Positions 36,066 through 47,486 of a DNA stretch of 64,000 nt are shown here, piece by piece. The stretch spans positions 62,001-126,000 of the forward strand of contig JAVGVS010000504.1 of assembly GCA_032718565.1 (NCBI GenBank). The letters run 5' to 3'. This DNA is from Distichodus sexfasciatus (Eukaryota > Chordata > Actinopteri > Characiformes > Distichodontidae). The position numbers and the translations under genes were made by a program. Position 1 is the stretch's first letter, and each line of letters begins with the position of its first letter. The notes beneath the pieces are model-generated. The model saw only the letters and a list, made by a program, of their open reading frames with translations, did no database searches and was not told where the DNA came from.

Positions 36066-36910
36066 CTAAATTTGTTCTTAAAGCTCATTTATGAATTTTT
36101 CATGAAATCATTCACCAATGTTTTCTTATTGGAGATTTATTTCTAGGTAAGTATCTACATTTGCTGAAGAGCAGCATGTACACATGTTTTATTGCATACA
36201 TATTTTAACTCATTGGGGTTTCTTTGGATCTACAATTGTGTAAAATTATTTACAAAAATTTTAATGTTAACTTTCTTGAGAACAAATAAAAAATTAAATA
36301 ATTTTTGTCGATCGGGGCTCAGTGGGTCTCACTGACAAACTGTTTTTAAGAAGAAATAATTTCTTAAAACTCACACAGTTTTCACAAGATTCTGACCTTT
36401 ACCAATGTTTTTCTTATTTGGGACTTGTTTCCAGGTAAGAATCTACAACTCCTACATTTTATTGGCATGTTTGGTTGTGCACATTTTTATTTATTGGTTT
36501 TTTTTCCGATCAGTTGTGTAAATCAGTTACGATCAGTTACAGTTATGTAAATTTAAACTATTTAAATGTGTTACCATATTTGAGAACAATTTTTTTAATT
36601 ACAAAAATATTGAGGTTTGAGGCCCAGTGGGTCTCACTGACCAACCGTTTTTAGGAAGAAATTTGTTCTTTAAACGCACTTACACCGTTTTCACAAAGAT
36701 TCTGACATTCACCAATGTTTTCTTATCTGAGATTTGTTGTTAGGTAAGAACTGAATCTACAATGACTGAAAAGCACTCTTACGCTAATTTCAGTACATGC
36801 TTGTTTGTGTAAAACATTAACTTATTGAGTTTTCTTGAGTTTAACAGTTTTACAATATTATACTGTTTCAATGTCTAAACTTTCATAAAAACAAATGCAA
36901 GAAAAAAACT
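36066..36910 (+). repeat. three tandem copies of the GGGCCTCATT repeat
   Basis: Three diverged units of roughly 290 bases follow each other. Each contains a CACCAATGTTTTTCTTAT-like phrase (about 36113, 36402, 36711), then a GTAAG plus ATCTACA phrase, then a TTATTG/TTTCTT phrase. Two internal junctions read GGGGCTCAGTGGGTCTCACT and AGGCCCAGTGGGTCTCACTG, which marks where units join. Confidence 0.8.
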
Positions 36911-37350
36911 TAAGAAAAGCTGCCTGATCCTCGCTGCCTCTCTGTTTATCTTGCTGTGTGGGACAAGGCACGTCTCCAACCCCTGGGCCTTTGCTGCAGC
37001 TCTGAGAAGCTGCTGGGGGTTGGTTTTGAGAGGCACAAGTCAGCTGCTTTTGGTTAGAGCAAAAAAAGAAGGAAAAAAAGGACCCCCTAACATCTCTGAT
37101 AATCCGCAGGGCTGTGCCCTCGGGGGTCTGATGGGGGACTTCTCTGAGGGAGAGCTTCTCTGTCGCTTACAAAATAAAACCTTGAATTTTCTTTGCCTTT
37201 GCCTCAACATGGGTTTAATTTGCAGAGATTTCTTAGATGATGCTGGAGATTGTGAGAGAGACATTACAATATGCAGGATCTTCCTAATGCAGTTGTTGGT
37301 TTAATGGTTAACTGGGGCTTTGCCCGTTTAGTTTCCACAAACTTGAAGTG
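36911..37350. other. GC-richer unique block, no gene recognised
   Basis: The block has open frames on both strands (for example 36951-37304 plus) but no recognised domain. Composition differs from its AT-rich surroundings. Confidence 0.35.
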
Positions 37351-37351
37351 G

Positions 37352-37508
37352 GGCAGATGGTAGTGTAACGGTTAGGGAGTTGACCTTGTGATCTGAGGAT
37401 TGCTGGTTCAAGTCCCGAACCAATAAAGGTACCACTGACATATTCAGTAGCACGGTATTGGCCTTCATGGATGAGTCAAATGCAGAGGTGACTTTTTGTT
37501 GTGATTTC
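37352..37508 (+). mobile_element. tRNA-derived SINE, copy 16 (tail lost)
   Basis: Plus copy with an intact head (GGGGCAGATGGTAGTGTAAC) and box B (GGTTCAAGTCC). It has an internal deletion and stops at the GAGGTGACTTTTTGTTGTGA region, where it meets an inverted copy. Confidence 0.87.
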
Positions 37509-37683
37509 GAAGTGTGACCTCTGCATTTGACCCATCCATAAAGGAGCAGTGGGCAGCTAACATGGGCAGTGCCAGAGGAGCAGTGCTCATGAGTACCTCA
37601 GTGGTACCTTTATCGCTCTTGGGATTCGAAGTAACAACCTTCTGATCATAGGGTAAATACCCTAAACGTTACGCTATCAACTG
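37509..37683 (-). mobile_element. tRNA-derived SINE, copy 17 (tail lost)
   Basis: Reverse copy that begins directly at GTGACCTCTGCATTTGACCC, so the pair 37352-37683 is tail-to-tail with both tails missing. Confidence 0.87.
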
Positions 37684-37717
37684 CTATCAGTGTGTAGTTA
37701 CACTGTTGATACAGTAG

Positions 37718-37967
37718 GGGCAGTTGGTGGCATAATGGTTGGGCTTTCGCCGCGTGATCAGAAGGTCACCGGTTCAAGTTCCAGGCCGGTAAAGGTACCA
37801 CTGAAGGTACTCATGAGCAAGGTACCATCCCCAACCACTGCTCCCTGGGTGCTGCCCTTGTTAGCTGCCCACTGCTCCTTCACGGATGGGTCAAATGCAG
37901 AAGTCACATTTGGTTGTGGTGCACTGTGTGCTGTGCTGTGTTCACAATGACAAATAATCACTCACTT
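37718..37967 (+). mobile_element. tRNA-derived SINE, copy 18 (full length)
   Basis: Well preserved plus copy, from GGGGCAGTTGGTGGCATAAT to CAAATAATCACTCACTTTTA. It forms a three-copy cluster with the pair just upstream. Confidence 0.92.
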
Positions 37968-38228
37968 TTAATATCTAGTGCATTTCCCAAGATTTGTTCT
38001 GATCGACTAAAATAACAGCAATTCTTGACAAATTGTTCTCATTCTTGGGCTACCCACAAGAAAAGTAATAGTGTGGTTCTGTTTAATGAAGATGCGTCTT
38101 TGTAGTGAAAATTTGGAATGACAGTTTGACCTGGGTGGGGGGGGGAAGAGGAATTTGGTTGAACTGTCAGCAAAAACAGTAATTGCCCAGCTTCTTGATG
38201 AGCTGAACATTTTAAGCCAAATGTTTAA

Positions 38229-38699
38229 CCCTTCTGTTATGTTCACTTCTCAGGAATATCAACGATGTTCCTGGATCAATTTGACCCGGGGCATGTTGAA
38301 TTAATCGAAAAGTGTCAGAAACCGAAAGATCCCAATAAGCATGGGTTTATCTCATTATTAACTCCGTTACTAACTTTTTCAATCAATATTTGGTGTAATG
38401 GTGTTATTTACCTCTCACAGATCATGGTTTAATGAGGATAATTCACTCGTTTTTCATAAAAAATGCATTTAAAAACTGTTTTTATATGTATGTTGGAAAG
38501 ACCTACATATAAAACACTAGTTTTACATGCCATTGATTATTTTAAGATCAATGCTCATATATGAAATGAACCATTTTTATTTTATATGTTAATTTTCCTT
38601 ATTAAGCCAAGAACAAGAAGTTTCATACTGAAAAAAGGTTACTTTTTTTGCTTTTTTAAAATAATATGGGTCAATTTGACCCGCAACATAACAGAAGGG
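38229..38699. mobile_element. piggyBac-like MITE (TTAA-flanked)
   Basis: The 471-base element is bounded by TTAA on both sides (38225-38228 and 38700-38703). The ends CCCTTCTGTTATGTT and AACATAACAGAAGGG are perfect 15-base inverted repeats. TTAA flanks and CCC termini are the signature of piggyBac elements. There is no transposase. Near both ends lies a version of GGGTCAATTTGACCC. Confidence 0.85.
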
Positions 38700-38709
38700 T
38701 TAATTGCCA

Positions 38710-39300
38710 AAAAAGTGGGAAGAAGAAAAGGGTGTTACACAGCAAATCACAAAAAATGGATGATGTGTAATTTTAGTTGGGTTTTGGCTAAAGGCCCATT
38801 TTGATACAGCTACATCTGCAGATTGATGCAAAGCAGAGATTAGCTAAACCTGGTACAAAAACAGCAGTATTTCAGTGTTCATGTGTGTCATCTGTCAACA
38901 GTTATTATGTGATTTAATCATCAGTCAAGAAAACCACAGTTCCTTATCCAACACACATTTCTAACCATCCTTATCATCACACTTTTTAACTACACACACA
39001 CAAATATTTTTTCCCAATTTTTTGGAACTTGCGTTCTCTAACACACACTCTCCAACACACACACGGCCGTGCGTCTCTCCTGAGGGAGTGAGATTTATGT
39101 GTGTTTATTTATCCCAACGCTGTGGTCCTCTGGGGGTCCGTCAGGGTCAAGCGCTCCCTGAGGAACCTGAGGAATTCTGCCGTAATTTCCCTCACCACAG
39201 ACGTCAACACGGCCACATGTTTCAGCCGTGCTACACGCTTCCTTCGTCCCTCAGATCTAGAACACACACCCGGCCTTCCTTTGAAATCTGTATGTAACGG
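38710..39300. other. no gene recognised
   Basis: A GC-richer block at 39060-39300 has open frames in two phases but no recognised protein. Confidence 0.35.
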
Positions 39301-39446
39301 TACCAGTGTTAAAAGTAGCTAATTACAAGATGTGATTCTACAAACGTAACTGCCTTTTAGTAGCTTATCAGTAGGATTTTTACAAATAGCAATGTAGCAT
39401 GGCAAAATAATCAGTTGTTTAAAAATATGTAGCAAAGTTACCTTTA

Positions 39447-39820
39447 AAAGACTGTAGTAACATTTTTTAACACTGTAGCTTGAAAGTAGCATTTTTTTAA
39501 AAAACATTGTAGCTCGAAAGTAACTATTTTTAAAACACTGTAGCTTGAAATAATTCATTTTTAAAACACTGTAGCTTGAAATAAACTATTTTTAAAACAC
39601 TGTACTTTGAAATAACTAATTTTTAAAACACTGTAGCTTGAAAGTAACTAATTTTTAAAACACTGTAGCTTGAAAACAACTATTTTTAAAACACTGCAGC
39701 TTGAAAGTAACTAATCTTTAAAACACTGTAGCTTGAAATAAGCTATTTTTAAAACACTATGGCTTGAACGTAACTAATCTTTTAAACACTGTAGGTTGAA
39801 ACATTTCTTTAAACACTAGC
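39447..39820. repeat. ~31-base minisatellite from hAT-like sequence
   Basis: About eleven units of the type TTTTTAAAACACTGTAGCTT followed by GAAAGTAACTA occur with periods of 30-32 bases and scattered substitutions. The surrounding sequence (39305-39440, 39825-39900) has the GTAGCTAATTAC and TAGCAAACCTACC style of the hAT-like repeats elsewhere. The array therefore looks like an internal expansion of transposon sequence. Confidence 0.88.
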
Positions 39821-39999
39821 TATAAATAGTGATGTAGAATAACAAAAAATAACCTAGCAAACCTACCTCTAGCAAACATAAGGTTGTAGCTTTAAAATGA
39901 ACTCAATAGAGATGGTTCCAACTTATGTTACGATGGATCAACTTTTCTCAATCTAACAATGACAATAGAGATACGACTAAATTGTTTAAATATTTAAAG

Positions 40000-41450
40000 T
40001 TTCATGTGGCTGGCAAATGTAGCAGCGTATGTTACGTACGATACGTTGGGATGTTGCCGGGATGTACAGAATGCATCTCTCACCATGTGAGTTCAGTTTT
40101 CTGCAGTCTTTGAGCGTGGATATTTTTCCTGTGTTTTAGTGTTTCACAACTTTACTAGTATTTTCACTAGTATTCACAAGTATTTTCAAATTACAACGGG
40201 GTCATCAGAACACATCTCCATTGTAAGTCTATATTAAAGCAGCAGCTTGGATGTAATCATGAATAAAAAGCTACTGTTTAAAAGTAACTTCCCTGGCAGT
40301 GTACATATGTGAAAGCTATTCAAAATCTTCAAAAAAGAAGAAAAGAAGTGTGGGTGAGTATGATGTTTGTGTGTGTTATTAGATGTGTACAGAAGGTGGA
40401 GACAGAAAGAACAGATTGGACATGGCTCCCTGAGGATGAAACACAGAGGAGGTCTATGGAGAAGGCCAGGACTGGAGAAAGCATTGAAGAAGATACAAGA
40501 CACAAGCACACCATATCTCTTTTCCATCTCCCGTACAACATTCACTCGGCGTTGCTTACATGTATAAGACTGTAAAAAATGTACTGTACATTTACAGTAT
40601 AATACGGGCAGCAGATTGCTCATCACAATCACGCGTTTTTATTTTACTCGCTTTTTCTGACGGCTACTCCTCCAACAGTTTTTGTGCTAGAAACTTCGTT
40701 CCAAGTCTAAAACGTGTGCCCTATTGCAGTGTGGGATGCTTGTCTACGCGTTTTTAATACGTACACTCGTTCACGAGTTCTGTCCATTTTTTCATCAATT
40801 TTTTCCCCATAGACTGATACAGAGATCGAATTTCAACGCTTTAATGCGCGGCATCCGTTCTTCACAATGACACCAAATTCTACACGATACCTTCCTTGCA
40901 CATCTGTAACCCTCAGAACTCGCATTCATCTTTTTCATCCTTTTTTTCTGTCGTTTATTTCATCCTTAGACACACATTCGTTTTCTCCCATTAAGAATAC
41001 ATGGGATTTGGGACTCGAAATCTTTCCTTCGCATGCATCAAAACTCATCGTACAGTGAGACCAATCACTTGCGGTTTAACGTAAATATAATAATGTGTAT
41101 GTGGGTTATTCAGAGGAACAATGGCTATTGTTTACATCAGGCTGGTGAGCATTTATGGTCAAATCTTTCTCACTGCGTAAACTCTGCTGGCCAAATTCTC
41201 CCTGGATTGTGGTCATTTTCTTACACAAGTCAAAAACAAATCCCCTTACTATGGGATTTCACACTAGAGTTGCCAAGCCTCTGTGGGGAGGCTGGAGGGA
41301 AATCATCCTTGAGCTGTGATAATTGATTTTGCGATATTGATATTCAGAAATGAATGCAGCTGTGTAAACATGCACATAATGTTGCACTTCCAACAGTGTC
41401 ATGTACTGCCGTGTATAATGAAAGACATTGCCACTCATATCCTCAGACAT
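40000..41450. other. no gene recognised
   Basis: Mixed sequence with several short open frames and no supported exon. Phrases near 40620-40760 (ACGCGTTTTTATTTTA, TACGCGTTTTTAATACG) look like part of an unrecognised old element. Confidence 0.35.
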
Positions 41451-41457
41451 CTATGGA

Positions 41458-41486
41458 GTGTGTGTGTGTGTGTGTGTGTGTGTGCA
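41458..41486. repeat. (GT)n microsatellite
   Basis: Uninterrupted GT run. Confidence 0.93.
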
Positions 41487-41489
41487 AGG

Positions 41490-43276
41490 GAAAGAAACTC
41501 AAGTGGATTTCTAAAGGAGGAAAGACAGTCTGGACCTCTCTGAACTTCTTTCCTAAAATCAAACCAGGTGGAAGAAACGAGGCAAGAGTACTGAGCCAAG
41601 AAACAGCAATCCAACTGCGAGTGCAGTGAAAGTGAACGAGAGACATGAGTGGTAAGATATTAAATTTGAGGCTTCCTAAGGTGTAAAGAACGTGTTCAGA
41701 CAGAAAACGGATCCAAATGTTTTCCAAAGCCAAAATCAAAAGCAGAGAACACTGATGAGTATCTGATAAGAATGTGTGTTGAATAAGGAACTGTGATCTT
41801 CTTGCCTGAAGGCTGAATCACATACTTTAAAAAATTCTCAAGTTAACAATAGTGTTAGTGTCTGTGTTTAATTATTTTTTAGTTTTAGTTTTTTCAAAAT
41901 CATAGTCATGTGGAGTATGCTGAAGTATAGTAAACATGTTCTTAACAAACCCAGTGAAACAAATACGCAGTGACACCAGCCTCCGCCAACCGGCGTTACG
42001 ATGAGTTAGCGTTAGCGCGCTAACTTGATGAGCTAAACTTACTATATCACTACACTTATGTCAGGTCAAACGCGGTGGAAAAAAAGAAACATAGTTGACG
42101 CAAATCAGAAAAAATACGCAGTTACTAGAGATATGTTTTACTCTCAACCCACAGAAATCAGGTAACGTTAGCTGAGGTAACTTAACTAGCTGATAACTTC
42201 ACCTCATACTTGTCAGTGTAAGGGAAGACATATAACCCAAAAACCTTTGTCCAGTCTGCTGTCTGGTGTTGTTGACCACTTGCAGATCTGGTGGACATCG
42301 GTTTGCAATTGAAACGCCATTTGTTGAAAGTATTTGTGTAAAAATTAACCACAGACAGAGAGGTTTCCCAGGTTTTATCAGCAAAGTTACTATTCAGGGC
42401 TGCCTTAAGCATAGTTGCTAACTACGTTATCGACTAATATAGTGTACAATTGACGTAGTGTTGCTGTCATAGTTAGCAATACGTTAGCAACCACGCTTTT
42501 AGGAAACGCATCCCAGAATAGTGATGTCACACCGAAAGAGAAGACACCTGTTTAATGAACAGGGAACTAATGCTGCACATAAGGCACATAATCAGCAGAA
42601 ACATACGTATATAAAGAACATATATCCACTTTTTAACTTTTTAACTGTTGTATCTGTTTCTACTTTTTTTTTTTAGCACACAGCAATCATGCAACTTCAA
42701 GTAACAGTAAAGAATTAACTTTTATTTTCCAGCCTCACTTCACCGCATCGTGATCGTGAATGTGGGACTTGTACTGATGGCTGCGAGGAGACAGATGTGT
42801 TGAGGAAGGTGGAGTTCATGCATGTCACATTTGTGGTACAGTAATATGTTCTCTGTGGCGGCGAGGGCCCACTGCCACTGTCAATACTCGGGCTCTCTTC
42901 TTGCAGACACGCTGCACTCACCTCCTCTAAAAACATGTTTGAAATGATCTAAGAGGACATTATAACTCAGAAAGCGTGCTGGTGGCCTTCATTAAAGATC
43001 CATTTACACGTGAACACATCTTGGTGGAGTGTTCGTCAGAGCCCGTGTCTTGATGCTATTACTGATGGAGAAAATCAAATGACAACAATGAAATCCATTA
43101 AGTAAGTTTTAGCAATTTAATTTATAAATATATAAATTATTTGTACAATAATATGTATAAATGATAAAAAATAAAATATGAATTGTAATATATATAAACA
43201 TTTAACATAGACTTGTTTTTTTTTATATTTTAATATATATTTATATAAATAGATAATATATAGTTAATATATATTC

Positions 43277-43311
<35 letters not shown>

Positions 43312-44080
43312 TGTATTTTATATTTTCTTTTTTATAAAAGTTAACTTTTTAAACATATATATGTATAATTTGTATTATTTACTCACATTTATTATTTGTT
43401 TATTTATATAGAATATACTACAATTCTAAGACACTACTCAATACTTTTGAAGTGAATCTTTTGAAAACAATAACAGAATCTGCATCACTCTTTGTCCCTC
43501 ATTAATATTTTCTGTTTATTGGTATTTACCGATTATTATATTTAACAGCTGCTATTATTCTGGGTACACATACAACCAGGGCATTTCCTGCATTACCCTG
43601 GTCTTAGCCCAGAGCGGGTGTAAATTCAAAAACAAGCTGAGGATTCTTTGCAATTTGTATATAGTGTATGAAAGTTGTTATAGTACACTACAGACTATAA
43701 TCGTCATTTAATTTCCAGATGCATGCATGTTAATAAAATAAATAAGCTAAACAACTGTACAATTATTTTGGCTACCCGGGCTAGACTCAAAATACCCTGG
43801 ACTGAAGCCCAGCCCAGAATTCGGCTGGTGATGCGCCTGCATATAACCCAGGATTAAACTTTGATTAATAAAATCAATCAGGGAGGGAGCGATGCTTGAA
43901 TGGTATCAGGGATCCTGTCCTGCTTGTAATGCATGTCCAGGTCTGGGGTAAAGTGAGGTAAGTTAGCGGTTAAATGCCCTTAATAAACATCCCGAAGCCA
44001 ACAGGGCCATTTAGTACCAGGCCCATGTAATTACCTGCTCTCACTGGGGACTGTGATTACCTCTGTCAAAAACAGTGATT
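41490..44080. other. no gene recognised; AT-rich with repeat scraps
   Basis: 42425-42525 resembles the end of a fish MITE whose terminus on the opposite strand reads TGCGTTTCCTAAAAGCGTGG. A similar scrap lies inside bloc1s2 intron 2 near 49810. A 14-base perfect palindrome, GTTAGCGCGCTAAC, occurs at about 42010. 43100-43420 is very AT-rich with an (AT)n(AG)n run at 43277-43311. No exon is supported; a 73-codon minus frame at 42715-42936 is unrecognised. Confidence 0.4.
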
Positions 44081-44089
44081 AGAGGAGCT

Positions 44090-44114
44090 ACACACACACA
44101 CACACACACACACA
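44090..44114. repeat. (CA)n microsatellite
   Basis: Uninterrupted CA run. Confidence 0.93.
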
Positions 44115-44389
44115 GAGTAAAAGTGACTTGAGGGTGCTCTGGCCTAGATCTGCCCCCAATTTCATATATCCATTTATGAATGCAGAGGGGAAATCTAATA
44201 ACGCCACACACAACTCAAGCCCTCAAGCATGTGACCTCCTGCAAAGGGTAAAGTTTAGTTTCCTTCGGGGTGACGTCCAGCACATACACTATAGAGTGGA
44301 TAATATAAGCTTTTGAGATGCAAAAAATGAGAGGTGACAGATGGCCACTTTGATGACCACATGGTGAAAAATGATTATATGGAACCTTA

Positions 44390-44825
44390 GTGTGTGATTA
44401 TTTGTCATTGTGAATACCACACAGCACACAGTGCACCACAACCAAATGTGAACCCTGCATTTGACATTTTTGGAATTTTAGAAGACACTTTTATCCAGAG
44501 TGACTTCCATTTCCAAAGTACAAGGACAGTCTCCCTGGAGCTTCTTGGGGTTAAGGGTCTTGCTCAAGCTCATGATAGTGCTGGAGGTAGAGCTCAAACC
44601 TACAACCTCTTGGTCCATAAGTGAATGTCCTAACCACCACCCCGCCATGTTTGACCCATCCGTGAAGGGGAGGTGGGCAGCTTTTTTTTTTGGCACCGCC
44701 TGTGGAACTATGCTTGGGGTCGGTACCTTGCTCATGAGTACCTCAGTGGTACCTTTACTGGTTCGGGACATGAACTGGCAACCTTCTAATCACGGGGCCA
44801 ACTCTCTCACCGTTAGGTTACCAAC
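44390..44825 (-). mobile_element. tRNA-derived SINE, copy 19, interrupted
   Basis: The reverse copy's tail and body (44390-44465) are separated from its remaining body and head (44650-44825) by a second, unrelated SINE. The host copy resumes at TTTGACCCATCCGTGAAGG. Confidence 0.87.
44466..44648 (-). mobile_element. V-SINE-like element nested in a SINE
   Basis: In reverse complement the insert has a tRNA-like head with CAAACCTACAACCTC on the plus strand, then GTTAAGGGTCTTGCTCAAG. Its far end matches the GGATAAAAGTGTCT-type terminus of V-SINE-like elements. The hexamer TTTGAC stands at both junctions and is a candidate target duplication. A related plus-strand copy lies at 55470-55615. Confidence 0.72.
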
Positions 44826-45050
44826 GGACCGAGCCTTTAGTGTTAGTAAAATATTAAAGGTCACCACATCATTTTTGGGATGCAGAAATAAAAATGTCTC
44901 ATCTTTTACTAACATTACATTTGCTGTCATAGAATGAAGTGTCAAATAATTACTAGGGCACACAATTGTGCTCTTACATATCTTGGTAAGAAAAGAAATA
45001 AAAGATCCAGCAACAGAATGACATAAAAGTGTGGCAGTGTTGAGTGTTTT

Positions 45051-45281
45051 GGGGCAGTAGTAGTAGTAGTAGTATAACGGTAAAGAAGTTGCTCCTGTGA
45101 TTGTGTTGCTGGTTCAACCCTCAGACAGGTACTAAGTTACCAGCGAGTGAGGTACCGTCCCCAAGCACTGCTCCTCACCTCTTCTACATAGTTGGGTCAA
45201 ATGCGGCAGCCGTCATTTTGCTGTGGTTAAGTGTGTGCTGTGGTGTGGTGTGTTCACAATGACAAATAATTACTCACTTTA
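45051..45281 (+). mobile_element. tRNA-derived SINE, copy 20
   Basis: Plus copy whose head contains a (TAG)n expansion (GGGGCAGTAGTAGTAGTAGT) exactly where box A would lie. Box B reads GGTTCAACCCT. The tail is well kept. Confidence 0.86.
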
Positions 45282-46003
45282 ACTTTGAATTATAGTGATG
45301 AGTAAAAGTGTTTCTTAGAGTGAGTCAAAAACAGACCTCAAATGTGTAGCTGCAATATTTTGCAAAAATAACAATTATGACAAATGTAAAGTTATGACCG
45401 TATTCATACAACGTCATGCAACTTAAGATGAGTTAAGATGAATGTTCAGACCGCACTGCAGGTCAGATTTGTTTCGCTCCAGAATATTTTAACCATGCTT
45501 GTTGTTTTCTACAAATGTAATTCTGAATACACCCGTCTCGTTTTATAACCGTTTCATTGTTTAATGACGGCTAGTCCTGTTAGACAAGCGTTCAAGGTTT
45601 ATGAGAAGTGGTGTTTTGTTCCAGAGGGAGACTTAACACACCGTGCATCAGACAGCCTTTGACAAGAGATGTGTTCCTCTCCATACATGGCCCTGAAGTC
45701 TGGAGCGCTGATATCAGTCAAAACAAGGTGAAAGGTTATACAAGAGGCATGAAGCAGTGTGGTCTAATACTGACACCTGCTGGTCATCTGACATCCTTAA
45801 TAATAACGTTCATTGGGCCTCATTTACTCATTATTTTTTATAAAAAAATATTTAAAAAATCCATTTACAGAGTTTTCACAAAGATTCTCATTTGAGATGT
45901 GTCCTTAAGTAAGAACAGACACTACCAATGGTGAACAGCACTCGCACACAAATGTCATTGCATGCATGTTTGTGCAAAATATTAATTTACCGTACAGGGG
46001 TGT

Positions 46004-46434
46004 ATAAAAATTGAATCGAATTGCAATTCTTTCTCTGTTGATTTACAATCGATTCATGCATTCCGAAAAAAAGATTCATATTTTTCAACTAACGTAATGA
46101 CGCTAGTTTACTGTTTCCCCAACACGAGTTCAGCTGACCAATCCTATAGATGGCGCAATGTGGAAATCTGCCCAGATAGACCTCCATCATGTGCGCATGA
46201 AGGAAATGCAGTCAGTATGTGTACATATGCATTACATTTAGTGAACTACATTCGATTCAGTGTTGTTTTTGTTGATCTGCCACGGTCAAATGGGAAAAAT
46301 AACTCAAAAAAAGCTATCTGGAAACAAATTCATCGATGTATTGAATTGTGAAGCAATTTTGAATTGAATCCTGAGCCCGAGAATCGGAATCGTTATTGAA
46401 TTACACCGTGAGATTTTCTGAATCATACACCCCT
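46004..46434. mobile_element. hAT-like MITE in a GGGCCTCATT repeat
   Basis: The ends CAGGGGTGTATAAAAATTGA and TCATACACCCCTA form a short inverted repeat of hAT type. The sequence on each side (TTTACCG on the left, TTTACTGGGG on the right) rejoins into the GGGCCTCATT repeat, where other copies read continuously. The target duplication is therefore about TTTACYG. Internal A/T-rich AATCGAATTGCAATT-like phrases recur. Confidence 0.65.
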
Positions 46435-46895
46435 AGTTTACTGGGGTTTCTTCAGTTCTACAGTTGTATATTATACTATTTCCATCAAAATGTTTCAATT
46501 GTCGGCAGAACGGTGGCACGGTGGTTAGCGCTGCCGCCTCACTGGGTTTGAGGGCCGGGTCTTTCTTGTATTTTTAAGGTGTCACTTGTATTAAAATGGA
46601 TAAAGGAAAACTAAAAGTACAGAAAAGTTTCATCACATTACTCATTTTATGCTTGGGGTTAGAGGGGAGACGTAGCTATCTAGCTAAAATAATCATTATA
46701 TCTAGAGAGTATCACCAAATGTTTAGCGGTGTGTGTGTTTTTCTGACCTAGGCTTAATTTGGGGTTATTTTTCTTCAATAATACAGTTGTATAGTGTTAT
46801 TCTATTCAAAGGTCTTAAGAAGAAATGCAAGAAAAAAAAACTTTTTTAACTTAAAATATTGATTAATGAGACCCATTCTTATCAACAAAGTTAGT
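46177..46895 (+). repeat. left arm of a 0.72 kb inverted duplication
   Basis: This arm reads in order: the 3' part of the hAT-like MITE, the end of a GGGCCTCATT repeat, a GGCGGCACGGTGG-type head and a ~300-base segment ending AATGAGACCCATTCTTATCA. The same mosaic, with the same internal junctions, occurs in reverse complement at 50153-50882. Similarity is high by eye along the whole length. It lies about 0.9 kb beyond the bloc1s2 stop codon. Confidence 0.9.
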
Positions 46896-47180
46896 TGTTT
46901 GGCCCGGGTCAAAAATTGCATTTCTGTGTGGAGTTTGCATGCTCTCCTTGTGTTCATGTGGTTTTCTCCCACAGCCCAAAAGCATGCACTATAGGTTAAC
47001 TGCGACTCTAAACTGGCCCCGTAAGGTGTGAATGGTAGTGTGATTGTGTTTGCCCTGTGGTGTGTTGGCGTGTGCCCAGGGTTGTTCCCCGCCTTGTGCC
47101 CACAAGTTCCCGGGATAGGCTCCGGTCCCCTCCGTGACCCTGATAGGGATTAAGCAGTTTGGATAATGAATGAATGGTAT
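46507..47180 (+). mobile_element. GGCGGCACGGTGG-type repeat, interrupted
   Basis: The head ACGGTGGCACGGTGGTTAGC (46507-46570) is cut by a ~330-base segment. The repeat resumes at TTTCTGTGTGGAGTTTGCAT (46917) and runs to GGGATTAAGCAGTTTGGATA at about 47165. Confidence 0.75.
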
Positions 47181-47480
47181 TTAAGGCATGATTAGAGGTG
47201 TGCTGTGATCAGTAAAAAAAAAAAAAAGAAATTTTTAATTGTGTTAATTATTTTTAATCCCAATTGAGTGCCTTTTGTAAAACAAAAAGCTACAAGCCGT
47301 TCAAACTGAAAGACAATTACAGAAATATTTCAACTCCTAGCCGTACAAAATGTAAAAGTTACAACTTTACAGACAGGGTTCTGCCCTATTTAGCAAAATA
47401 TTAAATACAAAAATCAGCTATTAGGGCAAGATTAAGTCCTGCTATATTAATCTGGACTTGACTTAGGAAACACTGCTGGA

Positions 47481-47486
47481 TTTATT
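47481..47486 (-). terminator. candidate bloc1s2 polyadenylation signal
   Basis: AATAAA on the minus strand, about 290 bases past the bloc1s2 stop codon. It is the first canonical hexamer I noticed downstream of the stop. No transcript evidence is available, so this is a candidate only. Confidence 0.4.

Noticed and set aside
37718..37967. A tRNA gene, suggested by box A and box B-like motifs at SINE heads
   Set aside because: No cloverleaf with paired acceptor stem can be drawn, and the sequence continues as a shared 245-base SINE.
39447..39820. CRISPR-like array of ~31-base repeats
   Set aside because: The units abut with no unique spacers and drift gradually, and the context is vertebrate nuclear DNA. 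It is a minisatellite.
42715..42936. A 73-codon minus frame with an exon-like codon mix near a GTGAGT donor-like site
   Set aside because: The donor-like site is near the start of the frame rather than its end, so the splice logic does not fit; no homologue recognised.
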